Shown here piece after piece: positions 1 through 10,379 of a stretch of DNA of 64,000 nt. The notes below the pieces were generated by a model. The model saw only the letters and a list, made by a program, of their open reading frames with translations, did no database searches and was not told the DNA's origin. A program made the translations under genes and the position numbers. Within the stretch, counting starts at the first letter, position 1; the number at the start of each line of letters is the position of its first letter. Source of the DNA: Duganella sp. 1224 (GTDB lineage: Bacteria > Pseudomonadota > Gammaproteobacteria > Burkholderiales > Burkholderiaceae_D); contig NZ_JACBYS010000006.1 in assembly GCF_013408245.1 (NCBI RefSeq), positions 186,001 through 250,000 on the forward strand, written 5' to 3'.

Positions 1-102
1 AATATCAAGATAATTGATATTCGGAAAATAAAGTGGCGTGATATGGCACAACGCACCATACTGCACCTGTCTCCTCCACTTCTTGCAAAGGAAATGGATT
101 TA
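1..102. other. Intergenic stretch with a small inverted repeat
   Basis: No gene can be supported here. Bases 1-8 (AATATCAA) and 14-21 (TTGATATT) form a perfect 8-bp inverted repeat around a 5-base loop, which could be an operator half or the tail of something left of the window. The rest shows no recognisable motif. The upstream neighbour lies outside the window. Confidence 0.4.
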
Positions 103-104
103 AG

Positions 105-131
105 CCCGCTCCCTTGAGCGGGTTTTTTTTT
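105..131 (+). terminator. Rho-independent terminator
   Basis: A perfect 7-bp stem (CCCGCTC at 105-111 with GAGCGGG at 116-122), a 4-base loop and nine consecutive T residues (123-131). The T run is on the plus strand, so it terminates a plus-strand transcript coming from outside the window. Confidence 0.85.
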
Positions 132-133
132 GC

Positions 134-211
134 AAACCGGGGTCAGTGCCGACATTCGGACATTCGGTCGCGCGCGACCGAATGTCCGAATGTCGGCACT
201 GACCCCGGTTT
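134..211. repeat. 78-bp perfect palindrome of the GGGGTCAG family
   Basis: The 39 bases on the left are the exact reverse complement of the 39 on the right, with no loop base (axis between 172 and 173). Both ends carry GGGGTCAG. Each arm contains an ACATTCGG-type direct duplication. It lies between the terminator at 105-131 and the rsmA stop codon at 213, so a transcript reading out of rsmA would fold it into a very long hairpin. Related palindromes occur at 10328, 15159, 36173 and 62295. Confidence 0.9.
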
Positions 212-212
212 T

Positions 213-986
213 TTAATTCAGCAGATTGGCCAGGGCGACGTATTGGGCCAGGCCCACCGCTTCCGGCCGGTCGGTCGGGTTGATGCCGGCGGCGATGATC
301 TGTGCTTCGGTGAACATGCCGCTCAGGCAGTTGCGGATCACCTTGCGGCGCTGCGAGAACGCCTTCTGCACCACCGCTTCCAGCGTGCCCGCGTCGCAGG
401 CCAGCGGCTCGGCGATCGGGATCATGCGCACAATGGCCGAGTCCACCTTGGGCGGCGGATCGAAGGCTTCCGGCGGCACCACGAACAGCAGCGACATGTC
501 GTAGCGCCACTGCAGCATCACCGACAGCCGACCGTAGACCTTGCTGCCCGGCTCGGCCACCATGCGCTCCACCACCTCTTTCTGCAGCATGAAGTGCTGG
601 TCCTGCACCAGCGGCGCGAAGCTCGCCAGGTGGAACAGCAGCGGGCTGGAGATGTTGTACGGCAGGTTGCCGACGATGCGCAGCTTTTGCCCTTCCGGCA
701 CCGGTATCGTGCCGAAGTCAAACTTCAGGGCGTCGCCCGAGTGGATCGTCAGCTTGTCGCGCGGATAGGCTTTTTCCAGCCGCGCCACCAGGTCGCGGTC
801 CAGTTCGACCACGTGCATGTGCTTGAGCGTACGCAGCAGCTGGTCGGTCATGGCCGCCAGGCCGGGGCCGATTTCGACCATGGCGTCGCCGACCTGCGGG
901 TTAATCGAGTCGGTGATGCTGCCCAGCACGTGCTGGTCATGCAGGAAGTTCTGGCCGAAGCGTTTGCGGGCTACGTGTTGTTTCAT
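213..986 (-). CDS. rsmA: 16S rRNA (adenine(1518)-N(6)/adenine(1519)-N(6))-dimethyltransferase RsmA (KsgA)
   Basis: 257 aa, the usual length for the family. RsmA dimethylates two adjacent adenines in helix 45 of 16S rRNA during 30S maturation, using S-adenosylmethionine. Visible signatures are the SAM motif EIGPGLAAMTD at about residues 38-48 and the catalytic NLPYNISSP at about 107-115. The start at 986 was chosen because it begins MKQHVARKRFGQNF, the canonical N-terminus, and its ATG overlaps the pdxA stop by 4 bp (ATGA), implying translational coupling. It is the last gene of the lptD-surA-pdxA-rsmA block; its stop abuts the palindrome at 134-211. Confidence 0.97.
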   Translation of the reverse strand: MKQHVARKRFGQNFLHDQHVLGSITDSINPQVGDAMVEIGPGLAAMTDQLLRTLKHMHVVELDRDLVARLEKAYPRDKLTIHSGDALKFDFGTIPVPEGQKLRIVGNLPYNISSPLLFHLASFAPLVQDQHFMLQKEVVERMVAEPGSKVYGRLSVMLQWRYDMSLLFVVPPEAFDPPPKVDSAIVRMIPIAEPLACDAGTLEAVVQKAFSQRRKVIRNCLSGMFTEAQIIAAGINPTDRPEAVGLAQYVALANLLN

Positions 987-2062
987 GTCTGATTGTCCAA
1001 AGAGTGGTTTGCCATGGCCAGCGCGGCGCTGATGGCCTGCTCCATGCTGCCGCAGTCGGCCCGGCCCGGGCCTTGCGCGGCCAGGTCCAGCGCCGTGCCG
1101 TGGTCGACCGAGGTGCGGATCAGCGGCAGGCCGAGCGTGATGTTGACGCCGTGGCCGAAGGTGGCGTACTTCAGCACCGGCAAGCCCTGGTCGTGGTACA
1201 TGGCCAGCACGCAGTCGGAGTCGCGCAGGTATTTCGGCTGGAACAGCGTGTCGGCCGGGTACGGGCCGCGGGCGTCGATGCCGCGCGCCCGCGCCGCCGC
1301 GATGGCCGGCGCGATGACCTCGATCTCCTCGCGCCCCAGGTAGCCGTTCTCGCCGGCGTGCGGGTTCAGGCCGCACACCAGGATGCGCGGCGCGGCGAGG
1401 CCGAACTTGCCGCGCAGGTCGGCGTCGAGGATGGCCAGGATGCGCGCCAGGCCCTGCTGGCTCAGCGCCGCCGCCACGTCCTTCAGCGGCAGGTGGGTGG
1501 TGGCCAGCGCGACCCGCAGCGGCTTGCCGTTCAGCTCGCCCTCGACGGCCTGCGGCCCGGCCAGCATCATCACCACCTGCGGCGTGGCGGTTTTTTCAGC
1601 AAAATATTCGGTGTGGCCGGAGAACGGCACGCCGGCGTCGTTGATGGTGCTCTTTTGCAGCGGCGCGGTGACCACCGCCTCGAACCAGCCGGCGCCCACG
1701 CCCTCGATGGCGGCGTCCAGCGTGGCCAGCACGGCGCGGCCGTTTTCCTTGTCCAGCTGGCCGGGCACGACGTGCGCGCTGAGCGGCACGTCGATCACCG
1801 TCAGGCGCTCGGGCCCGAAGTGCGGCAGGCCGCCGTTGCGCACCGCCATCAGCGACAGCGACGACACCCGGATCGCCGGGTCGATGTCGGCCGCCGTCAT
1901 GGCCAGGAAGGCGGCGTCGCCCAGCAGCACGCAGTTGACCGCGTGCCGCCGCGCCCACGCCGCGCGCAGGGAGATTTCCGGCCCGATGCCGGCCGGCTCG
2001 CCGACCGTGACCGCGATGGCGGGGCGCACTCCCGGGCGCCGTCTGGATGAAGTGGCGCTCAC
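983..2062 (-). CDS. pdxA: 4-hydroxythreonine-4-phosphate dehydrogenase PdxA
   Basis: 359 aa. PdxA oxidises 4-phosphohydroxy-L-threonine with NAD in the DXP-dependent pyridoxal phosphate pathway; the decarboxylated product condenses with DXP through PdxJ. Seen in the sequence: the N-terminal AVTVGEPAGIGPEI motif near residue 18, the SGHTEYFA segment, and AMYHDQGLPVLKY near the C-terminus, which carries conserved metal and substrate ligands. It sits in its classical place between surA and rsmA, with a 30-bp gap to surA and a 4-bp overlap with rsmA. Confidence 0.96.
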   Translation of the reverse strand: MSATSSRRRPGVRPAIAVTVGEPAGIGPEISLRAAWARRHAVNCVLLGDAAFLAMTAADIDPAIRVSSLSLMAVRNGGLPHFGPERLTVIDVPLSAHVVPGQLDKENGRAVLATLDAAIEGVGAGWFEAVVTAPLQKSTINDAGVPFSGHTEYFAEKTATPQVVMMLAGPQAVEGELNGKPLRVALATTHLPLKDVAAALSQQGLARILAILDADLRGKFGLAAPRILVCGLNPHAGENGYLGREEIEVIAPAIAAARARGIDARGPYPADTLFQPKYLRDSDCVLAMYHDQGLPVLKYATFGHGVNITLGLPLIRTSVDHGTALDLAAQGPGRADCGSMEQAISAALAMANHSLDNQT

Positions 2063-2092
2063 GCGTGCTCCCCTTTCTGCTTGGTGGCCGAC

Positions 2093-3589
2093 TTACTTGT
2101 TGGCCTTGTCGTTGGCCTGCTTGTCGTCGTCGTTGCGGTACTCGACGTAAGCGCGGTCGCGCACTTCGCGCTGCCAGCTCTCGGTGGCTTCCTCCAGCTT
2201 GCGTTCGCGCAGCGCCGCGCGCGCGTTGTTGCGCTCGCGCTCCTTGGACTGGTCGTCGCTCTTGCGCTCCAGCACCTGGATCAGGTGCACGCCGAAGCTG
2301 GTTTCCACCGGCTGGCTGACCTCGCCGATCTTGAGGCCGTTCATGGCGGTCTCGAACTCCGGCATGACGTCGCCCGGCTGCAACCAGCCGAGGTCGCCGC
2401 CCTTGGAGGCCGAGCTGTCCTGCGACACCAGCCGCGCCAGGTCCTCGAACTTGGCGGCGCCGTTGTCCAGCCGCTCCTTCAGCTCCAGCAGCTTGCGCTT
2501 GGCGTCGGCCGCGCTCATGGTCGGCGTCACCTTGATCAGGATGTGGCGCGCGTGGGTCTGCTGCACGGCCGCCACCTGCTGGGCGTCGGCCAGGCTGCGG
2601 CGGTCGACCGCCTTCAGGATGTGGAACGCGCCCACGCTCTTGATGATCGGCGTCACCTGGCCCGGCTGCAGCTTGGCCAGCGCCTCGGCGAACACCGGCG
2701 GCAGGCGCTCGAGCTGGCGCCAGCCGACCGCGCCGCCCTGGAGCGCGTCGCTGGCGTCGGAATAGGTGGCCGCCATCTTGGCGAAGTCGGCGCCGGTGCG
2801 CAGCTGGCGCATCACCTCCTCGGCGCGCGCGCGGCGCTGGGCGATCACCTCGGCCGAGGCGTTGTCCGGAATGCGCACCATGATCTGCGAGATGTTGACC
2901 TCGAACTGCTCGGCGGCGGCGGCCTTCTCGGCGGCGATGAAGCTGTCCACCTCGGCGTCGGAAATCTGGATCTTGGCGTCCACCTCGTGCTCGCGCAGGC
3001 GCTGCATGATGATTTCCTCGCGGATCTCCTCGCGGAAGCCGGCAAACGGCGTGCCGTCCTTTTCCATCTGGTCGCGCAGCTGCTGTACCGTCATCTTCTG
3101 CGCCTCGGCGATGCGCTGGATGGCGCGGTCGAGCTGCAGGTCGTCGACGCGCACGCCCATGTCCTTGGCCATCTGCAGCTGCGAGCGCTCGACGATCATG
3201 CGCTCCAGCAGCTGGCGGCGCAGGTCGGCCGGGTCCGGCATCTGCACGTTCTGCGCCTTCATGCGCGCGGTGACGGTCTTGATGCGGTTGTTCAGCTCGC
3301 GCTGGGTGATGACGTCGTCATTGACCACCACCACGATCGAGTCGATCGCCACGTTGCCCGACTCGCCCGGCGGCAGGAAGCCGGCACCGTCCTTCTTCTC
3401 GGCCGGCTTGGCGGCCGGCGCGGCGGTGGCGGCCGGCGCGGCGGTGGCGGCCGTAGCGGCGGCCGGGGCGGCCGGCGCCGGGGCCGGCTCGGCTTTCTTC
3501 TTCGACGAGAACAGGCTGCAACCACTCAGGGCGGCCGTGCACAACAGGACTGCGAGGAGTTTCATCTGGTACTTACTGGCATTACGCAT
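2093..3589 (-). CDS. surA: Periplasmic chaperone and peptidyl-prolyl isomerase SurA, with a predicted lipoprotein signal
   Basis: About 498 aa from the ATG at 3589; an in-frame ATG at 3565 is an alternative. SurA escorts outer-membrane beta-barrel proteins such as LptD. After the leader come an Ala/Pro-rich linker (residues about 33-62), an N-terminal chaperone region (about 80-220) and two parvulin domains (about 228-335 and 345-445, the second starting THARHILIK). The leader ends LSGC, a textbook lipobox with Cys24, followed by SLFSSKKK. Classical SurA is soluble, so membrane anchoring would be unusual. A TTG start at 3661 is possible but would bury the leader. It lies directly downstream of lptD. 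Confidence 0.92.
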   Translation of the reverse strand: MRNASKYQMKLLAVLLCTAALSGCSLFSSKKKAEPAPAPAAPAAATAATAAPAATAAPAAKPAEKKDGAGFLPPGESGNVAIDSIVVVVNDDVITQRELNNRIKTVTARMKAQNVQMPDPADLRRQLLERMIVERSQLQMAKDMGVRVDDLQLDRAIQRIAEAQKMTVQQLRDQMEKDGTPFAGFREEIREEIIMQRLREHEVDAKIQISDAEVDSFIAAEKAAAAEQFEVNISQIMVRIPDNASAEVIAQRRARAEEVMRQLRTGADFAKMAATYSDASDALQGGAVGWRQLERLPPVFAEALAKLQPGQVTPIIKSVGAFHILKAVDRRSLADAQQVAAVQQTHARHILIKVTPTMSAADAKRKLLELKERLDNGAAKFEDLARLVSQDSSASKGGDLGWLQPGDVMPEFETAMNGLKIGEVSQPVETSFGVHLIQVLERKSDDQSKERERNNARAALRERKLEEATESWQREVRDRAYVEYRNDDDKQANDKANK

Positions 3590-3672
3590 GGTAGAACGCT
3601 CAAGAGTCAGGTGTAAAAAGGACAAGGGGGCGCCGACGCGTTTTTGCGCGGCGGACGCCAAGTGTACATCGG

Positions 3673-5928
3673 TTAGCGGCCATAGCCCTCATTCAGGCGC
3701 TGATAGCCCGGAATGCTGGCCTTCATCGCCTCCAGCGGACTGCCGAGGCCCAGGTGGGACAGGCCGTTCAGCTCCAGCTGGAAGAAGATCTGGGTCGAGG
3801 CCTTGGTGGAGGTGGTCACGAAGCGCTGGGCGCCGGTGCGGAACACCCAGCAGTCGGCCTTGTATTCGAGGCCGGCCAGGCTTTCCAGGATTTTCTTGTC
3901 CTGCAGCGAGTAGCTGATGCGGCCGACGCCGTACCAGCGCTGGAAGATCGGCCACTGGCTCGACAGCTCGATGTTCTTGAAGCTGTCGCGCAGGTAGCGG
4001 TAGCCCAGGTTCAGCACCTTCTTCGGCCCGGGTATCCATTGCGCGGTATAGCTCTCCGACACCACGCGGCGCTCGCCCTGGTTGTACTGCACCGCGCTGT
4101 CGAACGCCCAGGTGTCCGAGATGCGGCCGGTGGCGGCCAGCAGGATGTCCGAGCGGCTGTCGCCGGTCGGCGTCGACGAGTCCAGTTGCACGCGCTGGTC
4201 GCGGAAGTAGAAGCGCTGGCCAAACGCCAGCCGCAGCGCCTCGGCGCCGTTGGCGTCGAGGAAGCGCGAGGTCAGCGCGGCGGTCAGCTGGTTGGCGTCG
4301 CCGATGCGGTCCGAGCCGACGAAGCGGTTTTCGCTGAAGATCTGGCTGAAGTTGAAGGTGGCCAGGTCGGTGTCGAAGTTGGGCAGCTTGCTCTGGTCGC
4401 GGTACGGCGTGTTGACGTAGAACAGCCGCGGCTCCAGCGTCTGCGTCATGCTCTTGCCGAGGAACTTGATGTCGCGCTCGAACACCAGGCCGGAATCCAG
4501 CGAGAACGTCGGCACCGAGCGCGACAGGTTCTGCGAGCTCGCGCCCTGGTAGGCGTCCAGCTGGTAGGTGGCGGCGTTCAGCATCACCTTCGGCGTGATG
4601 AAGTAGCTCGGCCCGATGATCGGGTAGCTCAGCTGCGGAATCGCCACCAGCCGGGTGCCGTTGATCAGCGTCGGGTGGTAGAAGCGGGTCAGCTCGGCGT
4701 TGAAGGCCCAGTCGAAGCCGCCGGCGACGTCGTACTGCGCGGCGTTGAAGTTGATGGCCGGCAGCCGGTCATACGGGCGCGACACGAACAGCGTCGGGTC
4801 GACCACCGATTCCGGGTCCTGCAGCACCTGGTACTTCTGCACCCGCGCGGTCAGCGTCCAGAAGTCGCCGTGGTAGTCGGTGCGCAGTTCGCGCAGCAGC
4901 TGGCGGTCGGTCGAGCTGGTGACGTTCTTGGAGAAGTCGTTCGGATAGTTGTTGTCCGAGGCGGCGTTGAAGTTCCAGCTGAAGTCCCACTGCTGGGTGA
5001 TGTCCTGGCTGTGGCTGGAGCGCACCATCCAGCGGTCGCTCTTCTCGTTCGGGTTGGCCTGCGCGTACTCGCGGTCGTGCGGCATGAACTCGAGGTAGGT
5101 CTCGCCCTTGTACAGGCCGCCGTCGGTCTCGCCCAGGTAGCGGCCCAGCGCGCCGATCTGGAAACCGCGGTTGGCGATGATTTTCGGGTACAGCGTCAGG
5201 TCGCGGTTGGGCGCGATGTTGACGTAGTACGGCACCACCAGCTCGGCGCCGTTCTTGGAGCCGAAGCCGGGCGTCGGCGACAGCCAGCCCGAGCGGCGCG
5301 CGCCCGACAGCGAGAACGACATCGCCGGCGTGCCGAGGATGGGCACGTCCTTGAAGTAGATCAGCGTCTTGCCGGCGGTGCCGACGTCGCGGCCGGAATC
5401 GAGGTTCATCGTGTCCGACTTCAGATACCAGTCCGGGTCCGGGCTCTGGCAGGTGCTGTAGGTGCCGTTGACCACCACCGCCTCGTCCTCGTTGACGAAG
5501 TTGATGCGCTCGGCCTTGCCGCGCGCCTGGTTGGCCTCCAGCTGGTAGGTCGGATTGAGCATATAGCCCTTGCCGGTGTCCATGTTCAGCTTGAGCTCGT
5601 CACCGGTGAAATAGTCGCCGTAGCGCCAGATCCGGACGTTGCTCCTGGCCTCGACCTCGTCCTCGACCTGGCGGTAGCAGGCGCTGTCGGCGTTGACCTT
5701 GGTTTTGTCCTGGATCACCTCGGCGTTGCGCTCCAGCGTGATCTCGCGCTCGGGGCGGCCGCTGATGTCCTCGGCCTTGACGATGGTGGGCGCGCTCTTG
5801 TCCTCGACGCGCGGCGCGCGCTGCTTGGGCGGCGCGCTCTGGGCATGGGCGTAGATCGGCAACGCCGATACAGTGAAGATAGCGGACAGGGCATACGCCA
5901 AGCGCTTCGGTTGGGGCATGCGGATCAT
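3673..5928 (-). CDS. lptD: LPS-assembly outer membrane protein LptD
   Basis: 751 aa. LptD with LptE inserts lipopolysaccharide into the outer leaflet. The protein has a signal peptide ending near AHA (residue 29), an OstA/LptA-like periplasmic domain (about 48-200) and a large C-terminal beta-barrel rich in alternating aromatic residues. Three cysteines are visible (about 84, 160 and 693), whereas E. coli uses four, ending in an adjacent pair. The ATG at 5928 was preferred to a TTG at 5943 because it gives a compact leader; no strong Shine-Dalgarno sequence decides between them. It heads the lptD-surA-pdxA-rsmA block and is divergent from amgK. Confidence 0.95.
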   Translation of the reverse strand: MIRMPQPKRLAYALSAIFTVSALPIYAHAQSAPPKQRAPRVEDKSAPTIVKAEDISGRPEREITLERNAEVIQDKTKVNADSACYRQVEDEVEARSNVRIWRYGDYFTGDELKLNMDTGKGYMLNPTYQLEANQARGKAERINFVNEDEAVVVNGTYSTCQSPDPDWYLKSDTMNLDSGRDVGTAGKTLIYFKDVPILGTPAMSFSLSGARRSGWLSPTPGFGSKNGAELVVPYYVNIAPNRDLTLYPKIIANRGFQIGALGRYLGETDGGLYKGETYLEFMPHDREYAQANPNEKSDRWMVRSSHSQDITQQWDFSWNFNAASDNNYPNDFSKNVTSSTDRQLLRELRTDYHGDFWTLTARVQKYQVLQDPESVVDPTLFVSRPYDRLPAINFNAAQYDVAGGFDWAFNAELTRFYHPTLINGTRLVAIPQLSYPIIGPSYFITPKVMLNAATYQLDAYQGASSQNLSRSVPTFSLDSGLVFERDIKFLGKSMTQTLEPRLFYVNTPYRDQSKLPNFDTDLATFNFSQIFSENRFVGSDRIGDANQLTAALTSRFLDANGAEALRLAFGQRFYFRDQRVQLDSSTPTGDSRSDILLAATGRISDTWAFDSAVQYNQGERRVVSESYTAQWIPGPKKVLNLGYRYLRDSFKNIELSSQWPIFQRWYGVGRISYSLQDKKILESLAGLEYKADCWVFRTGAQRFVTTSTKASTQIFFQLELNGLSHLGLGSPLEAMKASIPGYQRLNEGYGR

Positions 5929-6027
5929 GAAAAGAAGGAGCAAGACACCATGAAAGGCGATTTTTTAATGTGAATCCCTTATTATATGGGAATCTTCACC
6001 TCACGCCGGTTTCCGCGGCACGCTTCA

Positions 6028-7071
6028 ATGTCTTTATTACAGAATTTAACTTCCGATACCCGTCTGCAACTGCTGGTCACGTGGCTGCGCGGCCTGAACG
6101 TGGTCGACGTCGACAGCATCCGCGCCGCTTCGGCCGACGCCAGCTTCCGCCGCTACTTCCGCCTCGACGTGTTGCCGGAACAACAAGCGGCGCTGGGCGC
6201 CACCCTGATCGCCATGGACGCGCCGCCCGAGCGCGAGAACGTGCTCGGCTTTGTCAAAGTTGACGAAATGCTCACGCATGCCGGCGTCACCGTGCCGCGC
6301 ATCATCGCCACCGACTACGAGGCCGGCCTGATGCTGCTGTCCGACCTCGGCACCACCACCTACCTGGCGGCGCTGGACCACGACAACGCCTCGACCATGT
6401 ACGCCGAGGCGCTGGAGGCGCTGGTCAAGTTCCAGATCACCAGCCGCCCGGACGTGCTGCCCGAATACGACCGCGCCTTCCTGCTGCGCGAAATGAATTT
6501 GTTCCCCGAGTGGTACATCGGCCAGCACCTGAAGGCCACGCTGACCGACAAGCAGACCGCCGAGCTGCAAGGCGTGTTCGACGCCATCCTGGCCAACGTC
6601 ACCGCCCAGGCCCAGGTGTACGTGCACCGCGACTTCCACTCGCGCAACCTGATGGTGGTGGACGCCGGCAATCCGGGCGTGCTGGACTTCCAGGACGCGC
6701 TGTACGGCCCGATGACCTACGACCTGGCCTCGCTGCTGCGCGACGCCTACGTGCAGTGGGACGAGGAACTGGTGCTGGACTGGGCGATCCGCTACTGGCA
6801 ACACGCCAAGTCGCTGGGCCTGCCGGTCAACAAGGACATCGACGCCTTCTACAAGGACTTCGAGTACATGGGCCTGCAGCGTCACCTGAAAATCCTCGGC
6901 CTGTTCTGCCGCCTCAACTACCGCGACGGCAAGGCGCAGTACCTGGACGACCTGCCGACCGTGATGGACTACGTGCGCAAGACCGCGTCGCGTTACAAGG
7001 ACCTGAAGCCGCTGATCAAGCTGCTGGACCTGCTGGAAGACCGCCAGCCGCAAGTCGGCTACACCTTCTGA
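6028..7071 (+). CDS. amgK: N-acetylmuramate/N-acetylglucosamine anomeric kinase AmgK
   Basis: 347 aa from the ATG at 6028 (an upstream ATG at 5986 is possible). It has the aminoglycoside-phosphotransferase fold: a catalytic loop VHRDFHSRNLM at about residue 200 and a metal-binding LDFQDALYGP at about 220. In Pseudomonas putida the neighbouring enzymes AmgK and MurU phosphorylate MurNAc at C1 and then uridylylate it, bypassing de novo UDP-MurNAc synthesis and fosfomycin. The same adjacency to lptD and murU here supports that role over antibiotic resistance. It is followed by murU after 10 bp. Confidence 0.9.
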   Translation: MSLLQNLTSDTRLQLLVTWLRGLNVVDVDSIRAASADASFRRYFRLDVLPEQQAALGATLIAMDAPPERENVLGFVKVDEMLTHAGVTVPRIIATDYEAGLMLLSDLGTTTYLAALDHDNASTMYAEALEALVKFQITSRPDVLPEYDRAFLLREMNLFPEWYIGQHLKATLTDKQTAELQGVFDAILANVTAQAQVYVHRDFHSRNLMVVDAGNPGVLDFQDALYGPMTYDLASLLRDAYVQWDEELVLDWAIRYWQHAKSLGLPVNKDIDAFYKDFEYMGLQRHLKILGLFCRLNYRDGKAQYLDDLPTVMDYVRKTASRYKDLKPLIKLLDLLEDRQPQVGYTF

Positions 7072-7081
7072 GGCGGCGCGC

Positions 7082-7815
7082 ATGAAAGCGATGATATTCG
7101 CCGCCGGACGCGGCGAACGCATGCGTCCGCTGACCGACACCACGCCCAAGCCGCTGCTGAAGGTGCGCGGCCGGCCGCTGATCGTCTGGCACATCCTCAA
7201 CCTGGTCAAGGCCGGCATCACCGAGATCGTCATCAACCACGCCCACCTGGGCGAACAGATCGAGCAGGCGCTGGGCGACGGCAGCCAGTTCGGCGCGAAA
7301 CTGCTGTACTCGCGCGAGGAACAGGCGCTGGAAACCGCCGGCGGCATCGCCCAGGCGCGCGCGCTGCTGGGCGAGGAACCGTTCGTCGCCATCTCCGGCG
7401 ACATCTACGTGCCCTACTTCGATTTCGAGCAGGTCAAGGACGTGTTGCACGACAAGGACATGTGGGGCAATCCCTACCCGCCCGACAAGCGCGACATCTG
7501 CTGGCTGTACATGGTGCCCAATCCCGACTGGCATCCCGAGGGCGACTTCGGCATGACCATGTACTCGCTGACCAACGATGGCTCGCCGAAATGGACCTTC
7601 GGGAATATCGGCGTCTACCGCATGGAGATGTTCGACCGCATCGCCGCCGGCGAGTACGCCAAGCTGGGCCCGCTGATCCGCGAATACGCCGACAAGCAGC
7701 AGGTCGGCGGCGAAGTGTACGAAGGCGAATGGCACAACGTCGGCACCGTGCAGCAGCTCGACCTGCTGAACGCGCCGCTGGCCGCGCTGGCGCCGGCCAG
7801 CAAGGGTGTGCAGTG

Positions 7816-7816
<1 letters not shown>
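7082..7816 (+). CDS. murU: N-acetylmuramate alpha-1-phosphate uridylyltransferase MurU
   Basis: 244 aa, a single nucleotidyltransferase domain. The signature IFAAGRGERMRPLTDTTPKP occupies the N-terminus (residues about 5-24), with ETAGGIAQA and AISGDIY downstream, as in sugar-1-phosphate uridylyltransferases. MurU converts MurNAc-1-phosphate and UTP to UDP-MurNAc in peptidoglycan recycling. Its position right after amgK makes this more likely than a generic mannose or glucose pyrophosphorylase. The stop codon overlaps the pepP start (TGATG). Confidence 0.9.
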
Positions 7817-9143
<1,327 letters not shown>

Positions 9144-9147
<4 letters not shown>

Positions 9148-10283
9148 CAGACATCACCTACGACATCGCCATCTGCGGTGCCGGCCCGGCCGGCATGGCG
9201 CTGGCGGCGCTGTTGGTCAAGCGCGGCGTCGCCGCCCACCGCATTGCCCTGATCGACGCCAAGACGCTGGCGCAGGCCAGCACCGACCCGCGCTCGCTGG
9301 CGCTGTCTTGGGGCAGCCGGCAGATACTCGAAGAGATCGACGCCTGGCCGACAGCGGCCACCGCCATCGAACAGATTCACGTATCGCGACGTGGACAATT
9401 CGGCCGCAGCCTGATCGACCGCAAGGACTACGACCTGCCCGCGCTGGGCTACGTCACCCGTTACGGCAACATCGTCACCGCGCTGGGCGCCGTGTGCGAG
9501 CGCGCCGGCATCGCCTCGCTGCGTCCCGCGCGCGTGCTGACGCTGGACGAAGACGCTGATGCCGTCACGCTGATTGTGGACGTCAACGGCACGCCGCAAA
9601 CGCTGCGCGCGGCGATTGTGGTGCAAGCCGAAGGGGGGCTGTTCAACGAACAGCAGGTGCGCGCGATCAACCGCGACTACCAGCAGACCGCCATCATCGC
9701 GCAGGTGCGCAGCAGCACCCCGCCGCCGCACCGCGCCTACGAACGCTTCACGGAACAAGGCCCGCTGGCGCTACTGCCGCAGGATGACGAATATTCGCTG
9801 GTGTGGTGCGTGCGTCCGGACAACGCGCAAACGCTGCTGGCGTTGAACGACGCCGATTTCCTGTCGGCGCTGGGCAAAGCCTTCGGCGACCGCGTGGGCG
9901 CTTTCACGCACACCACGCCGCGTCTCGGCTTCCCGTTGGGACTGAACGCGGCAGGCCACGCCACCGCGCGCACCGTCACCATCGGCAACGCCGCGCAGAC
10001 GTTGCACCCGGTAGCCGGCCAAGGCCTGAACCTGGGGCTGCGCGACGTCACGGTGCTGGCGCGCCTGCTGGCGCAAGGCGCGACGCCGGAGCATCTGTCG
10101 CAATACGTGGTGATGCGCCAACGCGACCGCAGGACGACGGTGCGCCTCACCGACACCATGGCCCGCGTCTTCGCCAACGACACCCCGGCCCAGGCGCTGC
10201 TAGGCCTGTCGCTGGCCGCCATCGACATGGCGGGTCCCGCGCGCGGCCTGCTGGCGGAACTCATGATGTACGGCCGCCGCTAA
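9144..10283 (+). CDS. ubiH: UbiH/UbiF-family FAD-dependent ubiquinone biosynthesis hydroxylase
   Basis: 379 aa. It has the Rossmann FAD fingerprint GAGPAGMALAALLV near residue 11 and the second FAD motif GNAAQTLHPVAGQGLNLGLRD near 283, characteristic of the UbiH/COQ6 family that hydroxylates the quinone ring using FAD and oxygen. Which ring position it acts on cannot be read from sequence. Translation is coupled to pepP through ATGA. The downstream 30-bp palindrome at 10328 lies between it and the convergent pntB. Confidence 0.88.
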
Positions 10284-10327
10284 AGCCACCCCGCACGCTT
10301 TTAGCGATACGCATGCCCTACCACTTA

Positions 10328-10357
10328 GGGGTCTGACCCCGTACGGGGTCAGACCCC
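10328..10357. repeat. 30-bp nested palindrome of GGGGTC blocks
   Basis: Two 13-base blocks, GGGGTCTGACCCC (10328-10340) and GGGGTCAGACCCC (10345-10357), are reverse complements of one another around a palindromic GTAC. Each block is itself palindromic apart from its centre base. It lies in the 96-bp gap between convergent ubiH-like and pntB, where it may act as a bidirectional transcription barrier, although it has no T run. Confidence 0.85.
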
Positions 10358-10379
10358 GCCAGGCCGTGCGGGTTAGGCG

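Noticed and set aside
2081..3616. Long open frame on the strand opposite surA, and similar ones opposite lptD (3754-5973), feoB (19916-21994), gdhB (51905-54346) and the ast genes (55761-58709)
   Set aside because: They mirror well-supported genes, lack family motifs, are rich in His/Arg/Val and Ala as expected of antisense frames in high-GC DNA, and have no ribosome sites.
5941..5943. TTG start for lptD (and a TTG start for surA at 3661)
   Set aside because: Both would add residues before an ordinary signal peptide and neither has a ribosome site; internal ATGs give normal leaders.
6028..7071. Aminoglycoside phosphotransferase (antibiotic resistance)
   Set aside because: The fold is shared, but pairing with murU beside lptD points to the MurNAc kinase AmgK.
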